The notes under the pieces: generated by a model | What the model was told of the DNA's origin: nothing | The model's input: the letters and a program-made list of their open reading frames with translations, nothing else | Database searches by the model: none | Part shown: one piece after another, positions 22,009 to 33,589 of the stretch | How positions within the stretch are numbered: the first letter of the stretch is position 1 | Layout of the letters: the number at the start of each line of letters is the position of its first letter | Program-made: the position numbers and the translations under genes | Assembly: GCA_031761405.1 (NCBI GenBank) | Contig: JASEVX010000012.1 | Coordinates: 18,750,974-18,814,973, forward strand | DNA from: Serripes groenlandicus | Taxonomy: Eukaryota; Mollusca; Bivalvia; Cardiida; Cardiidae | Direction: 5' to 3' | DNA length: 64,000 nt

Positions 22009-22129
22009 ATTTTAGTCAGCTTCGGTTTTGCAAGTTACTTTTTCTTAAATATTTATTTCATAATACATGTAGATCTATTTACTCTTTTGCAGATTTTCTA
22101 CATTCTTGATTTGCCAAGTTCTACAATAT

Positions 22130-22359
22130 TTAACCCTTTTCCTCATACGACAATTCTGCAGCAGACGACTTTGAACATATTTTGTCAAAACATAGAAAAT
22201 CTCTATAATTGAATGGATAACCTATGACTTAAAGTGGAAAACATAGTGTCAAAAGGAGAAATTGTACGTTTTGTGCAATTTCTTCTTTTGTCACTATGTT
22301 TGCAAATAGCCGTCTGCTGCAGAGGCGTCAGAAATCGTCTATATGAGGGAAAGGGTTAA
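22130..22359 (+). mobile_element. M1a copy
   Basis: TTAACCCTTTTCCTCATACGAC to TATGAGGGAAAGGGTTAA. Confidence 0.9.
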
Positions 22360-22688
22360 ATGAAATATAGACGAAACTCAAACTTCTGGGGATAACTTGC
22401 ATAGCTTCAGACTTATGTAACTTTAGATCGGACAGTGGAACATCTTTTTCTGTCCTAATCATATACCGGCAAGTCTGAACAACAAGAAGTCATTTATTTA
22501 CAGCCTATTATGCACAATTAAACCATCAACAACGTGCTCTAATAATGCTTCTGGTAAGCAAACATAACTCTTACTTTCTGAAAACAATGGTCATAAAGGA
22601 AAGCTGCTCTGTGAAAACCAACAAAAAGAACAAACTGCCTGACCATTCATGTTATGGTTACATATGGGTACTGCATTACAGTGGTTCT
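22360..22688. other. Gap, nothing recognised
   Basis: A short open frame only; no family assignment. Confidence 0.4.
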
Positions 22689-22820
22689 TTAACCTTTTCC
22701 TACATACAACAAATCGCAGACGAGGTTGAAAACACAATAAAACCCTTAAATATGGCGAATCTCTATAAGTGAAAGTATGGTTATTTAATAGTTGAAAACA
22801 TTGTGGTAAATGGAGAAATT
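22689..22820 (+). mobile_element. M1b left part
   Basis: TTAACCTTTTCCTACATACAACAAATCGCAGACG; interrupted at GAGAAATTT by the next M1a. Confidence 0.6.
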
Positions 22821-23047
22821 TAATGGGAAATCCCTCATATAGACGCTTTCTGACGCCTATGCAGCAGATGACTTTTTGAAAACATAGTGACAAAAGAAAA
22901 AATTGCTCTTCTCGAGCAATTTCTCCTTTTTCCACAATGTTTTCCACTTTTAGTCATAGCTAAATTCAATTAGAGATTTTCTATTTTTTGACCAAATAGG
23001 TTCAAAGTTGTCTGCTGCAGAATTGTTGTATGATGGAAAGGGTTTAA
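22821..23047 (-). mobile_element. M1a copy, left terminus damaged
   Basis: AATGGGAAATCCCTCATATAGACGC to GTATGATGGAAAGGGTTTAA. Confidence 0.8.
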
Positions 23048-23780
23048 CCTAATATAACTAATGGACAAACAGTGCAGAGCTGCCGGAATGTGCTCTGGTA
23101 GATCTGGCTGTAAAACCATAATGGTTGATTTTCACAAGTAGCCACTCAAATGTAATTTTGATGTACGACTCGAAAAAAGTAAAGTTCATGATCTGGCAAA
23201 AATATTTTTCTCTAGTTGACAGCACCGAATAGGTTCACTTATTCATTTAGCTGTCAAAATTTGAAAACATTGTGTCTCCTTGAAATCGAGTCCATTGGTA
23301 AAATGGACATTAAGTATATCTTAGGCTTAAAATTGATGGACATTTTAAAAGGTAAATGGTTGACTTTTTGCTGCTTTGACATATCTTGAGTGTCAATCGC
23401 AGGTAAACGTTGATCCATAAATGGCTTAATGTTGTCATGACCCTTCCCCTTGATAAATCCCCATATTCTTTAAGATGTAGCAGACACGCTTTTTATTTTT
23501 AAAAAAAAAGTGTGAAAAAAAGGAGAAATTGTAACACAAAAATACACCCCCCTAAAGAATATTCTTTCTTTCAATTGTTTTTATGGGGAATAAATTCTTT
23601 TCATAAGATGTTTTTAAAATCCTTTCTGTGGGATGTTTTCTATTTTAAAGGATATAAAATTAGCAAAATGAAGTGATGGAGAGGAAGATTGGTCAATTGT
23701 CCGGGTCACCATGCTCTCATGCCTGTGTTGTGCTCATGAAACATTTCAATGACCATGATTATAGCCTATAGCTTTACAAC
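23048..23780. other. Gap, nothing recognised
   Basis: 733 bp of AT-rich sequence; a TGTAGCAGACACGC fragment near 23477 may be M1. Confidence 0.4.
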
Positions 23781-24007
23781 TTAACCCTTTCCCTCATACG
23801 ACAAATCTGCAGCAGACAACTTTGAGCTTATTTTGTCAAATAATGGAAAATCTCTATAATTGAATGGATAACCTATGACAAAAAGTGGAAAACATTGTGG
23901 CAAAAGGAGAAATTGCACGTTTTGTGCAATTTCCTCTTTTGTCACGTTTTCAAAAAGCCGTCTGCTGCAGAGGCGCCAGAAAGCGTCTATATGAGGGAAA
24001 GGGTTAA
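23781..24007 (+). mobile_element. M1a copy
   Basis: TTAACCCTTTCCCTCATACGAC to ATGAGGGAAAGGGTTAA. Confidence 0.9.
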
Positions 24008-24038
24008 CAAAAGTTGATTGTACTCATTGGGCATGTGT

Positions 24039-24174
24039 CAATCCTTTTCCCTAATGGAAGTCCATTTTGATGCATCTGCAACAGACAATTTTTTTAAAAC
24101 ATTGTGGCGAAAGGAGAAATTGCTCAATTTGCAATGATGTCTGCTGCAAATCTGTTGTATGTGGAAAAGGGTTA
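24039..24174 (-). mobile_element. M1b, internally deleted
   Basis: AATCCTTTTCCCTAATGG to TGTTGTATGTGGAAAAGGGTTAA, 136 bp. Confidence 0.65.
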
Positions 24175-24237
24175 AGTCACAAATAGTATTTTGTAATCAA
24201 ATGCTTGTTATCATAGACAGCAACAGATCGGGGTACA

Positions 24238-24402
24238 TTATTTGGTGTTTTACGCCGCTTTCAACAATGTTTCAGTTATATCACGGCATTTCCTGGGTGA
24301 GTTACCAGTACTACTGGTCCATCTTTCCTGACACTGGCCAGTCAGTCTTAATGCTAATCCAGCAACCTTGAGCCCTTAGGAGGGCAGCCATTACTAACAT
24401 TT
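24238..24402 (-). mobile_element. tRNA-type SINE, inverted
   Basis: TTTGGTGTTTTACGCCGCTTTC, TTTCAGTTATATCACGGCATTTCC, GGAGGGCAGCCATTAC. Confidence 0.75.
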
Positions 24403-24636
24403 TTAACCCTTTCCCTCATATAGACGCTTTTTGACGCCTATGCAGAAGAAGACTTTTTGAAAACATAGTGACAAAAGAAGAAATTGCTCAAAACAAGCAA
24501 TTTCTCCTTTTGCCACAATGTTTTCCACTTTTAGTCATAGGTTATATATCCATTCAATTATAGAGATTTTCTATTTTTTGACAAAATATGTTCAAAGTCG
24601 TCTGCTGCATAATTGTTGTATGAGGGAAAGGGTTAA
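24403..24636 (-). mobile_element. M1a full copy heading a tandem array
   Basis: TTAACCCTTTCCCTCATATAGACGC to GTATGAGGGAAAGGGTTAA. Confidence 0.9.
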
Positions 24637-25200
24637 AGCAGACGGCGTTTTGAAAACATAGTGACAAAAGAAGAAATTGCACAGAACATGCAATTTCTCC
24701 TTTTGCCACAATGTTTTCCACTTTTTGTCATAGGTTATCCATTCAATTATGGATATTTTCTATTATTTGACAAAATATGTTCAAAGTCGTCTGCTGCATA
24801 ATTGTTGTATGAGGGAAAGGGTTAAAGCAGACGGCGTTTTGAAAACATAGTGACAAAAGAAGAAATTGCACAGAACGTGCAATTTCTCCTTTTGCCACAA
24901 TGTTTTCCACTTTTTGTCATAGGTTATCCATTCAATTATGGAGATTTTCTATGTTTTGACAAAATACGTTCAAAGTCGTCTGCTGCAGAATTGTTGTATG
25001 AGGGAAAGGGTTAAAGCAGACGGCGTTTTGAAAACATAGTGACAAAAGAAGAAATTGCACAGAACGTGCAATTTCTCCTTTTGCCACAATGTTTTCCACT
25101 TTTTGTCATAGGTTATCCATTCAATTACGGAGATTTTCTATTGTTTGACAAAATATGTTCAAAGTTGTCTGCTGCAGAATTGTCGTATGAGGGAAAGGGA
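24637..25200 (-). repeat. Three tandem M1a units, 189-bp period
   Basis: Junction GGGTTAAAGCAGACGGCG at 24631, 24820 and 25009; each unit lacks the first ~40 bp of M1a but keeps the right end. The three differ by a few bases. Confidence 0.9.
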
Positions 25201-25372
25201 TATACAGGGAACCTCTATTCCAAGGTGGTCTTTAGCACAGGTTCGACTGTAAATATTCTGTGATCAACTACTGGCCTTCTTACACAGATTACCTCTTAGG
25301 TAGTCAGAGTATGCATGGTTACTTGCGTTAGTCCCTTGTTGAATGAGGGAACTTAGGGTTAATGTCTTTGAT

Positions 25373-25464
25373 TTAACATATCTATCATTGAGATTTTTCA
25401 GCTTTTTGTCACTATGTCTTCAAAGTCGTCTGCTGCAGATTTGTTGTATGTGGGAAAGGGTTGA
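25373..25464 (-). mobile_element. M1b right-half fragment, 92 bp
   Basis: Identical base for base to 34117-34208, which is part of a fuller copy. Confidence 0.8.
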
Positions 25465-25849
25465 TCAAACCCTCGACCTCCAAAGTTTCCATGCTACCTC
25501 ATCAAACAGTGTGTTGTTGTTGGTATTCATCAAATCGCTTTAAAAATTTAATTCTGATAAGGATGTTTTTCTTTTATAAGCTTTAGTCACAAAGTTATCG
25601 CAAATTATTCTATTCAAGCTCATGTTTCATTCGCCATATCTGAAGTTCTGCAGAACAAATTGTGAAAGTTTTTTGCTGTTATGAATCATAGAGTTTTGGT
25701 TTGTCATCGCAGCAGCTGTCAAATTGTGTGCAATTCTCTGTATTGTATATGGTATAAATGGATGTTTCTGCATTATGTCAATTAATTTTGATTGAATGAA
25801 AGTAACACCTGTAAATATGTTGTCTCCAAACAAGGGTTATAATGCTTCA
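25465..25849. other. Gap, nothing recognised
   Basis: No named repeat or coding signal. Confidence 0.4.
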
Positions 25850-26030
25850 GCCTTTTCCCACATACAGCAAATCAGTAGTAGATAAATGAAAACATATCGG
25901 CAAAAATATGGACAATGATCTCTCTAAATGGAAGTATATTTAGTGAATCGCGTTGAAAACATCATGCTTAAAGTTATCTGCTTCAAATGCACCATAATGA
26001 AAGCGGTCTGTATGTGAGATAGGGTTCCCA
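25850..26030 (+). mobile_element. M1b degenerate copy
   Basis: CCTTTTCCCACATACAGC to GGTCTGTATGTGAGATAGGGTT. Confidence 0.55.
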
Positions 26031-26079
26031 AGTTAATGAGTTAAATTAACTTTGTGACAAAAGTAGAAATTGCCCAGTA

Positions 26080-27125
26080 ATTAGTCGCCGGGCAGAAGCC
26101 CGCGACTTCTATTTTTAATAGCTTTTCGGAAATCACATGGGAGGGCGGCTTATTATTAGAAAGAAACACATCTAGATGATTTGAACATATTACAATTGTG
26201 GTTGTTTACGAACACTAATAAATGACACATCTAAAATGAAATAAATATTCCGATTTTTTAATGTTTGCATTTTTTTTTATTTCACTCGCATTTAAGTTTT
26301 TTGTCTTATTTACGAAGACAAAAGTGGTCCCTTCAAGACGTGAACCAACACCCCCTAATGCAGACTCTTATGTGTCATCATTGAGGTCAATTTCGGATTC
26401 TCCTTTTAATAGCAATTTTAACTTACTAAATGTTGTTTTCATGTTCAAAGAGATGTCTTGATTTGTGTAGAATTCATTTAATAATGTTAATCCATGAATA
26501 TCTAAAGTAGGAACTGTTTCTAAGCTAAATATAGACCCTATTCTGTTGTGTAGTTTCGTGACCTTTAACATCGATTTTCGCGCATGCGCATTTCGATATG
26601 AAAAAGCGAGTGATATTATTTTATTTTAGACAAGTACAAGACGAATGTTTGACGCAAAGCGTCAAAGAGAAGCCGCAATATTTCGTTGTACATGTAGAAA
26701 TAAGAAAAAAAGAACATTTTTAAATCCACAAACAATAGAACAATTTAAACTGTAGACGGTAATGCTGATATATTTCTCCCTTTGAAGACTTTTGTTTTCT
26801 TCAAATTACCTCCCTTTAAAGCAATACCAGGATATTTACCTTGTGATTCGAATAAGATTGACAAACATTGAAATTATATGAATGAATACTATTATTTAAA
26901 TAAGTAACAACAGCAAAATTAAATTTAAGCCAGATAAATGTGTACACATTTCGTTAATTTTTTATAGATACCCTAATGTATAGGTATGTATATAAAATTT
27001 ATAAGCAAATGTTTTCATTACTGCGTTCTTAATGTTTGAATAGACTAAGGAAAGTCAAGAATACATAAATAAATCAATGCAGTCTTTTCCGGCGACATTG
27101 ATGCCTTGCATCAACTTTCTCTTGT
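26080..27125 (-). mobile_element. H9 copy 1: 1046-bp Helitron/Helentron-like non-autonomous element
   Basis: Equal in length to, and about 99% identical with, 48390-49435 (I count about 11 differences). Read on the minus strand it starts ACAAGAG, then a small hairpin (TTGATGC/GCATCAA), then the box GTCGCCGG. It ends in a hairpin (AGTCGCGGGC/GCCCGGCGACT) whose right arm holds CCGGCGAC, the inverted partner of the box, followed by TAAT. The host is an M1b copy whose pieces lie at about 26040-26079 and 27126-27220. No target duplication longer than 1-2 bp is visible. Confidence 0.75.
26368..26571 (-). CDS. Unknown 67-residue ORF in H9 copy 1
   Basis: Starts MLKVTKLHNRIGSIF and ends LKGESEIDLNDDT. 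It runs in the element's sense direction (5' ACAAG to 3' hairpin) and is open in both H9 copies with two amino-acid differences (H/D and N/D). It is leucine- and lysine-rich with no recognisable domain, far too short for a Rep/helicase. Because the two copies are young, an open frame in both is weak evidence of coding function. It could be a transduced host exon or chance. Confidence 0.25.
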   Translation of the reverse strand: MLKVTKLHNRIGSIFSLETVPTLDIHGLTLLNEFYTNQDISLNMKTTFSKLKLLLKGESEIDLNDDT

Positions 27126-27439
27126 TATACAATATATATAAATATATTTATAGAGCTTCTCCATGTATTTGCCTTAATTGATACTTTCAAAGTTGTCTGC
27201 TGCAGATTTGTTGTATGTGGGAAGTTTGAATAGAAAGAAAACTATGAAACTTAATTTTCTTATAATATTTTTCTTATAATATAAGGCAAAACAGCTGTTA
27301 CAGAGGAAACAAAATTTGAATTAGAAAGTTAACGGACACCGCACATACACAATTCACCATGACATAATTATGCTGTAGTGGCTGTTTTCAGCCAGTGGAG
27401 CTAAAAACTATAGAAATTCTCCATAAGTAAAATATTTAT

Positions 27440-27550
27440 CATTTAACAAAGTTGAAAAAATTGTTGAAAAAGTAGAAATTGCTCATAACAAGCAATTTCT
27501 CCTTTTGCCACAATGATTTCAAAAGTCGGCTGCAGGTGAAAAAGGGTTTA
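27440..27550 (+). mobile_element. M1b right part
   Basis: GAAATTGCTCATAACAAGCAATTTC and AAAAGTCGGCTGCAGG. Confidence 0.5.
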
Positions 27551-27652
27551 GAACTGGGATATCCAATGACAAATTGTTATATGTATAGGTGTTGATAATA
27601 ATGGGAGGCCATAAACCCATCTGCTGCAGCATTCACAATGTCAGTCTGCCAT

Positions 27653-27856
27653 TTAAACCCTTTCCCATGATGCAGACACGTTGTGATGCATTGTGTAGCA
27701 GATAGCTTTTGAAAACAGTGTGGCTAAAGGACAAATTGCTCATCATGCTTTATTTCTCCATTTGCCACAAAGCTCACATTCATAAAGATTTTTTTTTTTT
27801 TAATAGATGTTTTTAAAGTCACATTTGCAGATTTGTTGTATGTGGGAAAGGGTTAA
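27653..27856 (-). mobile_element. M1b copy
   Basis: TTAAACCCTTTCCCATGATGCAGAC to GTATGTGGGAAAGGGTTAA. Confidence 0.75.
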
Positions 27857-28019
27857 CTATGCAAACAATAAGGAGAGAGAAATATCATAGGGTAACTGTA
27901 ATTAGGACATGTATACAACACATTAAGTTACCAGGCTTTTCTTAGTATGAGAATAAAGGACTTTTCACTGACCAGAAGTAATGAAAGTATCCTGATAAAT
28001 AATTATGAAACTTGTAAAA

Positions 28020-28147
28020 ACTAAAACTATCACTGAAGATGACAAATACCCTCCAAAACAGCACCTTGACATACACCATAACTTAATAAGTAAAAAAGGG
28101 CCTTAACTCTGTAAAATAACATGCAATTGTACGACCTTTAGGACAAA
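28020..28147 (+). mobile_element. H5: 5' fragment of an H3/H4-type element
   Basis: ACTAAAACTATCACTGAAGATG then ATACCCTCC, followed by AACTCTGTAAAATAACATGC as in H3/H4. The 3' hairpin is missing. Confidence 0.6.
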
Positions 28148-28369
28148 GACCAAGTGGTCGAAAATTCGATAATTAAAGAGTTTTAATCATATAAGGTGTT
28201 AAAATAAATAAGTTTAAATCAAACTAAGTTTTCAAGGAAAGTCTGAGCCTACAAAAGAAATATTGTGCTGCAAATGAAAAGGCAATTGTATTTATATTAA
28301 AAGATTAAGAATCAGATGAACTACAGATAACAACTAAAGATGTGTCAAAACAATTTGACACATTCTGAC

Positions 28370-28599
28370 TTAACCCTTTCCCACTTACAACAAATCTGCA
28401 GCAGACGACTTTGAAAACATGGTGACAAAAAACTGAAAAATCTCCATAAAAGATAGCTCAATTGTTAAATAAAGTTGAAAACATCGTGGCCAAAGCAGAA
28501 ATTGCTCATGATAAGCAATTTCACTTTTGGCCACAATGTTTACAAAAGTCGTCTGCTGCTATTGCATCAAAATGCGTCTGCAGGTGGGAAAGGGCTTAA
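28370..28599 (+). mobile_element. M1b copy
   Basis: TTAACCCTTTCCCACTTACAAC to GTCTGCAGGTGGGAAAGGGCTTAA. Confidence 0.85.
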
Positions 28600-28948
28600 G
28601 TTGGTTATCTAATCTAATGCAAATATAGGGGAGATAACCACACTTGGGTGTCACATAGTGATCATAGTTAAGTTATCTTTCATGACGACATTTGTATTTC
28701 ATATCAGTTTCTTCCTGTATATAATTTAATATCAGCGATATTATCATTTGACATTTCAACACAGCACTATGGCTGAGAATGGAAACTGAATCTCCCGATT
28801 TCAAATCCTTCACACAAAAGAGAATTGTGTACGAGTCTGGTTTGGTTTATATTGAAACAAAACCAAATTTGAATTATATTAAGATTTATCTCGAGCGACC
28901 TACAAATTACAATATCGCGAAGGGATGATCATTCCATGAGTAGTTAGA
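28600..28948. other. Gap, nothing recognised
   Basis: No named repeat or coding signal. Confidence 0.4.
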
Positions 28949-29166
28949 TTAACCCTTTCCCTTTCTGACGCCTCTGCAGCAGACGGCTTTTTGAAAACAT
29001 AGTGACAAAAGAAGAAATTGCTCAAAACGAGCAATTTCTCCTTTTGACACAATGTTTTCCACTTTTAGTCATAGGTTATCCATTCAATTAAAGAGATTTT
29101 CTATTTTTTGACAAATTATGTTCAAAGTCGTCTGCTGCAGTATTGTTGTATGAGGGAAAGGGTTAA
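28949..29166 (-). mobile_element. M1a copy, 5' end shortened
   Basis: TTAACCCTTTCCCTTTCTGACGCC (CTCATATAGACG lost) to GTATGAGGGAAAGGGTTAA. Confidence 0.85.
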
Positions 29167-29229
29167 ATCCCAGCTTGGTCATCATTCTTTCAGACACTTT
29201 ACCTAAGTCACTGCAACATTTCATGATTC

Positions 29230-29359
29230 CTCTCCTTTAGCCACAATGTTTTCAACTATTTTCCAAAGTTATTTTCATTTTATATAGTTTCCATATTTTT
29301 TGTCAATATGTTTTCATAGTCGTCCACTGCAGATGTATTTTAAGTCGGAAAGGGTTAAC
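29230..29359 (-). mobile_element. M1b right half
   Basis: CCTTTAGCCACAATGTTTTCAAC to AAGTCGGAAAGGGTTAA. Confidence 0.6.
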
Positions 29360-29634
29360 ATCAATGAGGTTCTACATGCAGCTCCAGTGAAAACTAATAT
29401 CTGAGTAAACACAAGACAATATTGACCGCTCAAGTGGACATGTGGTTTGACCATTAGTAAAATTGATTTTGGGAGATTGAAAAACCAACATGGGGCTTTT
29501 TCAAGGGCTCTAAGGGAAGTGGCCGAACATGTTATTCGAAAATGGGGTCCATTGCATGTATGCATGACAAGTCCAAATAAGGAGCGGTTAACAACTTTTT
29601 CCCCAACAATTTCTCGCTAATTATCATAGGACTA

Positions 29635-29807
29635 AATAAGATAAGGGGGAAAAACTGGTCGTTTCTCCACAATATTACTCTTATTACTCAACCAAATCCT
29701 ATGTTGTGGGTATTCAAAAGAATCTTTTAAGTACCTACAACAAAGGGTTTGAATGTCAAATAAAGATATTGGAACATGAACAAATCACATTATCTAGAGC
29801 TCTGTAG
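29635..29807. mobile_element. M3 copy
   Basis: GATAAGGGGGAAAAACTGG...CCTATGTTGTGGGTATTC...TTATCTAGAGCTCTG. Confidence 0.65.
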
Positions 29808-29946
29808 TTTAAAACCAAACCTAATGATATGGTTACTCAATATAATCGGCTCATTGAGATGATTCTTTTGAGTACCAACAACATAGGGTTAAAGGGTCGA
29901 ATAAAGATTTTAGAACATGCAAAACGCCCTATATCTAGATCTCTGC
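29808..29946. mobile_element. M3 copy, left part lost, adjacent to the previous
   Basis: AACCAAACCTAATGATATGG...GTACCAACAACATAGGG...CCTATATCTAGATCTCTG. Confidence 0.6.
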
Positions 29947-30344
29947 ATCATACACATCAAAGGACTCAAAGTACTGAAAGTCAGGTTGACATGAATCTTT
30001 GAGGACCTTTGACAACTCATTCCTGTTTAAAGAATTTCCATATGACCAGGATGTTTTCAAAGTTGACTGATGCAGATTTTATGTGGGAAAAGGTTAAATG
30101 CTAGAAAGACATACTGACCTAACTTGAAGCCAATAAACCATTAACGATCTTACTAAATAGGGACTATTTTTACATGACAGAGATCACATGCAGAGATTTG
30201 ATTTTGTTCAAGGGCCATGCAGAAGTGGTTGCACTTTTAATGTGGGAAAGTCCTTCCCTGCCCCCAATGTCCCCTCTTGAGAATATTGACACCTAGCATT
30301 ATGAAATGAACCCAGCATGAAACCCGTATGGCTCAAGCACCCGT

Positions 30345-30522
30345 GACTTTCAGACGCATTTTGATGTATCTGCAGCAGATGACTTTTTAAAACATTGTGA
30401 CAATTTTTTTTTTTAATTCATTCACTGATGATACCTATATTCAAAAGAGTTTTTCCATATTTTTGCCTAGCATCTGCTGCAAACGTGTCTTAGTCTTAGC
30501 AGCAGCACATGGGAAAAGGCTC
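30345..30522 (-). mobile_element. M1b degenerate copy
   Basis: CAGACGCATTTTGATGTATCTGCAGC to AGCACATGGGAAAAGGC. A smaller fragment lies at 30040-30098. Confidence 0.55.
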
Positions 30523-30846
30523 AAATCCTTCCTTTCCATTTTGTAATTTCCATGCAAACAACTCAGTGTAAGAAATGTTAATTCATTCTAAAAATAATTT
30601 CTACACATTCAAACAATTCTGTTCTTCAATCAGTCTTTGACAAGTTCATAATATCATGTGTATCAGCAATCTATCAAAATATTTCCTTAACTTGCACTCG
30701 ATCACGAAAAGAAATACACATCCAAAAAACATGCAATTTGTTATTGTACCAAATTAGTTTTCTTCAAGGAGTATGCATCACTGAACTCAAATTACACTTG
30801 CATCAATGTGACTTTCAAAAAGATACCAAACATTAATTGTCACATC
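30523..30846. other. Gap, nothing recognised
   Basis: No named repeat or coding signal. Confidence 0.4.
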
Positions 30847-31016
30847 AGATCTCTAGACAAGGGGCGTTTTTCATGTTTTAAAATCCTTATTTGACCCTCT
30901 AACCCTATGCTGTGTGTACTCAGTAACCACAGCATACAGTTTGCTTTAATAATAAGTGAGAAATTGTGGGGAAAAGAGCTTTTTACCCCGCCTTATCTGG
31001 CCCTCTGGTCACATGA
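30847..31016. mobile_element. M3 copy, centre deleted
   Basis: ATCTCTAGACAAGGGGCG...CTATGCTGTGTGTACTCAGTAACCACAGCATA...CCTTATCTGGCCCTCTGG. Confidence 0.65.
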
Positions 31017-31130
31017 TATGTTAACAGTCTGACACTTCATTGGCACGAAGCAGTTACTGTCAAGTGGGACATGCCGAGTATAAGATGAGTGAATAAATAC
31101 AGTTGAACACTGCTACAATATTGAAGTATC

Positions 31131-31347
31131 TTAACCCTTTACCTCATATACACACATCTGCAGCAGACGACTTTTGAAGACATTATGACAAAAGGAGAAA
31201 TTGCTCAAAACGAGCAATTTATCCTTTTACCACAATGTTTTCAACTTCTTTCAGTAATTTTACCTTCATTTGTAGAGATTTTCCGTGTTTTTGCCTAGAT
31301 ATTTTTGTTGTCTGCTGCATATTTGTTGTATGCGGGAAAAGGATTAA
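31131..31347 (-). mobile_element. M1b copy
   Basis: TTAACCCTTTACCTCATATAC to GTATGCGGGAAAAGGATTAA. Confidence 0.8.
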
Positions 31348-31520
31348 CATTGCTTCAATATTGAAGTCTCTTTTAAGTAATTGAACATGCTAAGTATTTG
31401 ACTCACAAATATTTTCAAGCAAACAAGATATTTAATCATCAGATCTTTTCTTATTTTTCTAAAATTCCTGATGTCAAAATGTATTGAAAGCATATATAGA
31501 TACATGTAGTTTGATTTCTG

Positions 31521-31746
31521 TTAACCCTTTCCCTCATATAGACGCTTTCTGACGCCTCTGCAGCAGACGGCTTCTTGAAAACGTAGTGACAAAAGAAGAA
31601 ATTGCACAAAACGTGCAATTTCTCCTTATGCCACAATGTTTTCCACTTTTTGTCATATATCCATTCAATTATAGAGATTTTCTATTTTTTGACAAAGTAC
31701 ATCCAAAGTCGTCTGTTGCAGAATTGTCGTATGGGGGGAATATTAA
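31521..31746 (-). mobile_element. M1a copy
   Basis: TTAACCCTTTCCCTCATATAGACGC to GTCGTATGGGGGGAATATTAA. Confidence 0.9.
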
Positions 31747-31760
31747 GTATTCAATGGCCA

Positions 31761-31961
31761 TTATCCCTTTCCCACATACAAGAAATCTGCAGCAGACGAC
31801 TTTGAACACATCACGATGTGAAACTCTTTATAAATGAAAGTACATTTCTATGTGAGTTGAAAACATTGCGGCTTAAATTAAGGGAGAAATGTTTCATTAC
31901 TGTTTTCAAAGTCAATTGCTGAATATGCATCAAAAAGCATCTGCATGTGGGAGAGGTTTAA
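31761..31961 (+). mobile_element. M1b copy
   Basis: TTATCCCTTTCCCACATACAAG to GCATGTGGGAGAGGTTTAA. Confidence 0.75.
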
Positions 31962-32144
31962 TTAACATAGATAAATTATTTCAGCACTTCTAACGCTTTT
32001 CTAAGATCCACAAAACCTTCTTATAAATAGGCAATTAAGCATCCATTCAATAAAGTATAAAAGGTGTGCTGATTAATGTTAAGACATAATAATAGTGGTG
32101 TGACACCTTTTTGTCACAAGTACATCTAAAGTGGACATTGCAAG

Positions 32145-32376
32145 TTAACCCTTTCCCTCATACGACAATTCTGCAGCAGACGACTTTGAACATATTTTGT
32201 CAAAACATAGAAAATCTCCATAATTGAATGGATAACCTATGACAAAAAGTGGAAAACATTGTGTCAAAAGGAGAAATTGCACGTTTTGTGCAATTTCTTC
32301 TCTTTTGTCACTATGTTTTCAAAAAGCCGTCTGCTGCAGAGGCGTCAGAAAGCGTCTATATGAGGGAAAGGGTTAA
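32145..32376 (+). mobile_element. M1a copy
   Basis: TTAACCCTTTCCCTCATACGAC to TATGAGGGAAAGGGTTAA. Confidence 0.95.
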
Positions 32377-32536
32377 ACAAAAAAAGAATGGTTTGTGATG
32401 GACAAGTAAATACATTTATTGTGTGAAAGGTGTTAATGCAGCTTTCAACAGACGTATATTTCAATAAATTATCCCAGCATTTCCTACATGAATTACCAGT
32501 AGTTATGCTAACTTTATCAAGTGGTGTTGTAGCCCT

Positions 32537-32766
32537 TTAACCCTTTCCCTCATACGACAATTCTGCAGCAGACGACTTTGAACGTATTTTGTCAAAACAT
32601 AGAAAATCTCCATAATTGAATGGATAACCTATGACAAAAAGTGGAAAACATTGTGGCAAAAGGAGAAATTACACGTGTTGTGTAATTTCTTCTTTTGTCA
32701 CTATGTTTTCAAAAAGCTGTCTGCTGCAGAGGCGTCAGAAAGCGTCTATAAGAGGGAAAGGGTTAA
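32537..32766 (+). mobile_element. M1a copy
   Basis: Full length; hairpin AAATTACACGTGTTGTGTAATTT shows paired base changes. Confidence 0.95.
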
Positions 32767-32849
32767 TCCTGATTGCCAATAAGGGAAGCCACTAATACCA
32801 TAAACACATTTTAGGGTATGCAGCATTTTTTCATTTCTAATTGAGTGAT

Positions 32850-33027
32850 TCTTTAATGTTTTACGCGGCTTTCAACATTTTTCAGTTATATCGGTGCATT
32901 TCATGGGTAAGTTACCAGTACTACTGGTCCGTTTATGGTCGTAATGCTAACGCTGCAACCCTGAGTGTCAAGGAGGGCAGCCATTACTACCATTTTTAAA
33001 GTCTTTGGAAGGACCTGGCCAAGGATC
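32850..33027 (-). mobile_element. tRNA-type SINE, inverted, inside an M1b remnant
   Basis: TTTTACGCGGCTTTCAACATTTTTCAG, GGTAAGTTACCAGTACTACTGG; followed by M1b right half 33028-33117 (CATCTGCAGCATATTTATC). Confidence 0.7.
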
Positions 33028-33318
33028 ATTTCTTATAAAGAGATATTTCACATTTTTGCCTAGATATTTTCGAAGTCATCTGCAGCATATTTATCATATA
33101 TGGGAATGTAGGGTTAAGAGGTAATTCAATAAAGACTTGGCTGTTTTATAAAGACAAGGCCAAAAGTTGGTATCAGACACATTTAAAGCCTCAATACACC
33201 AAGCTAATAACACAACAAACATTTCAATGAAATGCTAATTTTGGCAGATCGAGTCAGACCCAAATCCCTTATTTACTGACCGAACCCATGACAAATACGG
33301 ATAAGGGACCCAAGATCC

Positions 33319-33548
33319 TTTGACCCTCCCTGTCCCACTTTAACTAATCTGAAGCAGACGACTTTTGAAAACATCCAGGCAAAATTATGAAATATCTTTA
33401 CAAATGCCAATACAATTATGGAATAATGATGAAAATATTGAGGGAAAAAGGAGAAAATGCTCATCATGATCAATTTTATCCTCTGGTCACAATGATTTCA
33501 AAGGCCGTCTGCTGCAAATGTGTGTCAAAATGTGGTTTAGAGTTAACC
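33319..33548 (+). mobile_element. M1b copy
   Basis: CCCACTTTAACTAATCTGAAGCAGACGAC to CGTCTGCTGCAAATGTGTGTC. Confidence 0.65.
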
Positions 33549-33589
33549 AGTGCCTAGGTTGTATGTGTACATGTGTTAGTCTCATATAT

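Larger units (their letters stand above)
26040..27220 (-). mobile_element. M1b copy split by H9
   Basis: GTGACAAAAGTAGAAATTGCCC before H9; TATTTATAGAGCTTCTCCATG ... GTCTGCTGCAGATTTGTTGTATGTGGG after it. Confidence 0.6.

Noticed and set aside
24403..25200. CRISPR-like regular repeats
   Set aside because: Units are 189-bp M1a copies without spacers, in a eukaryotic context.
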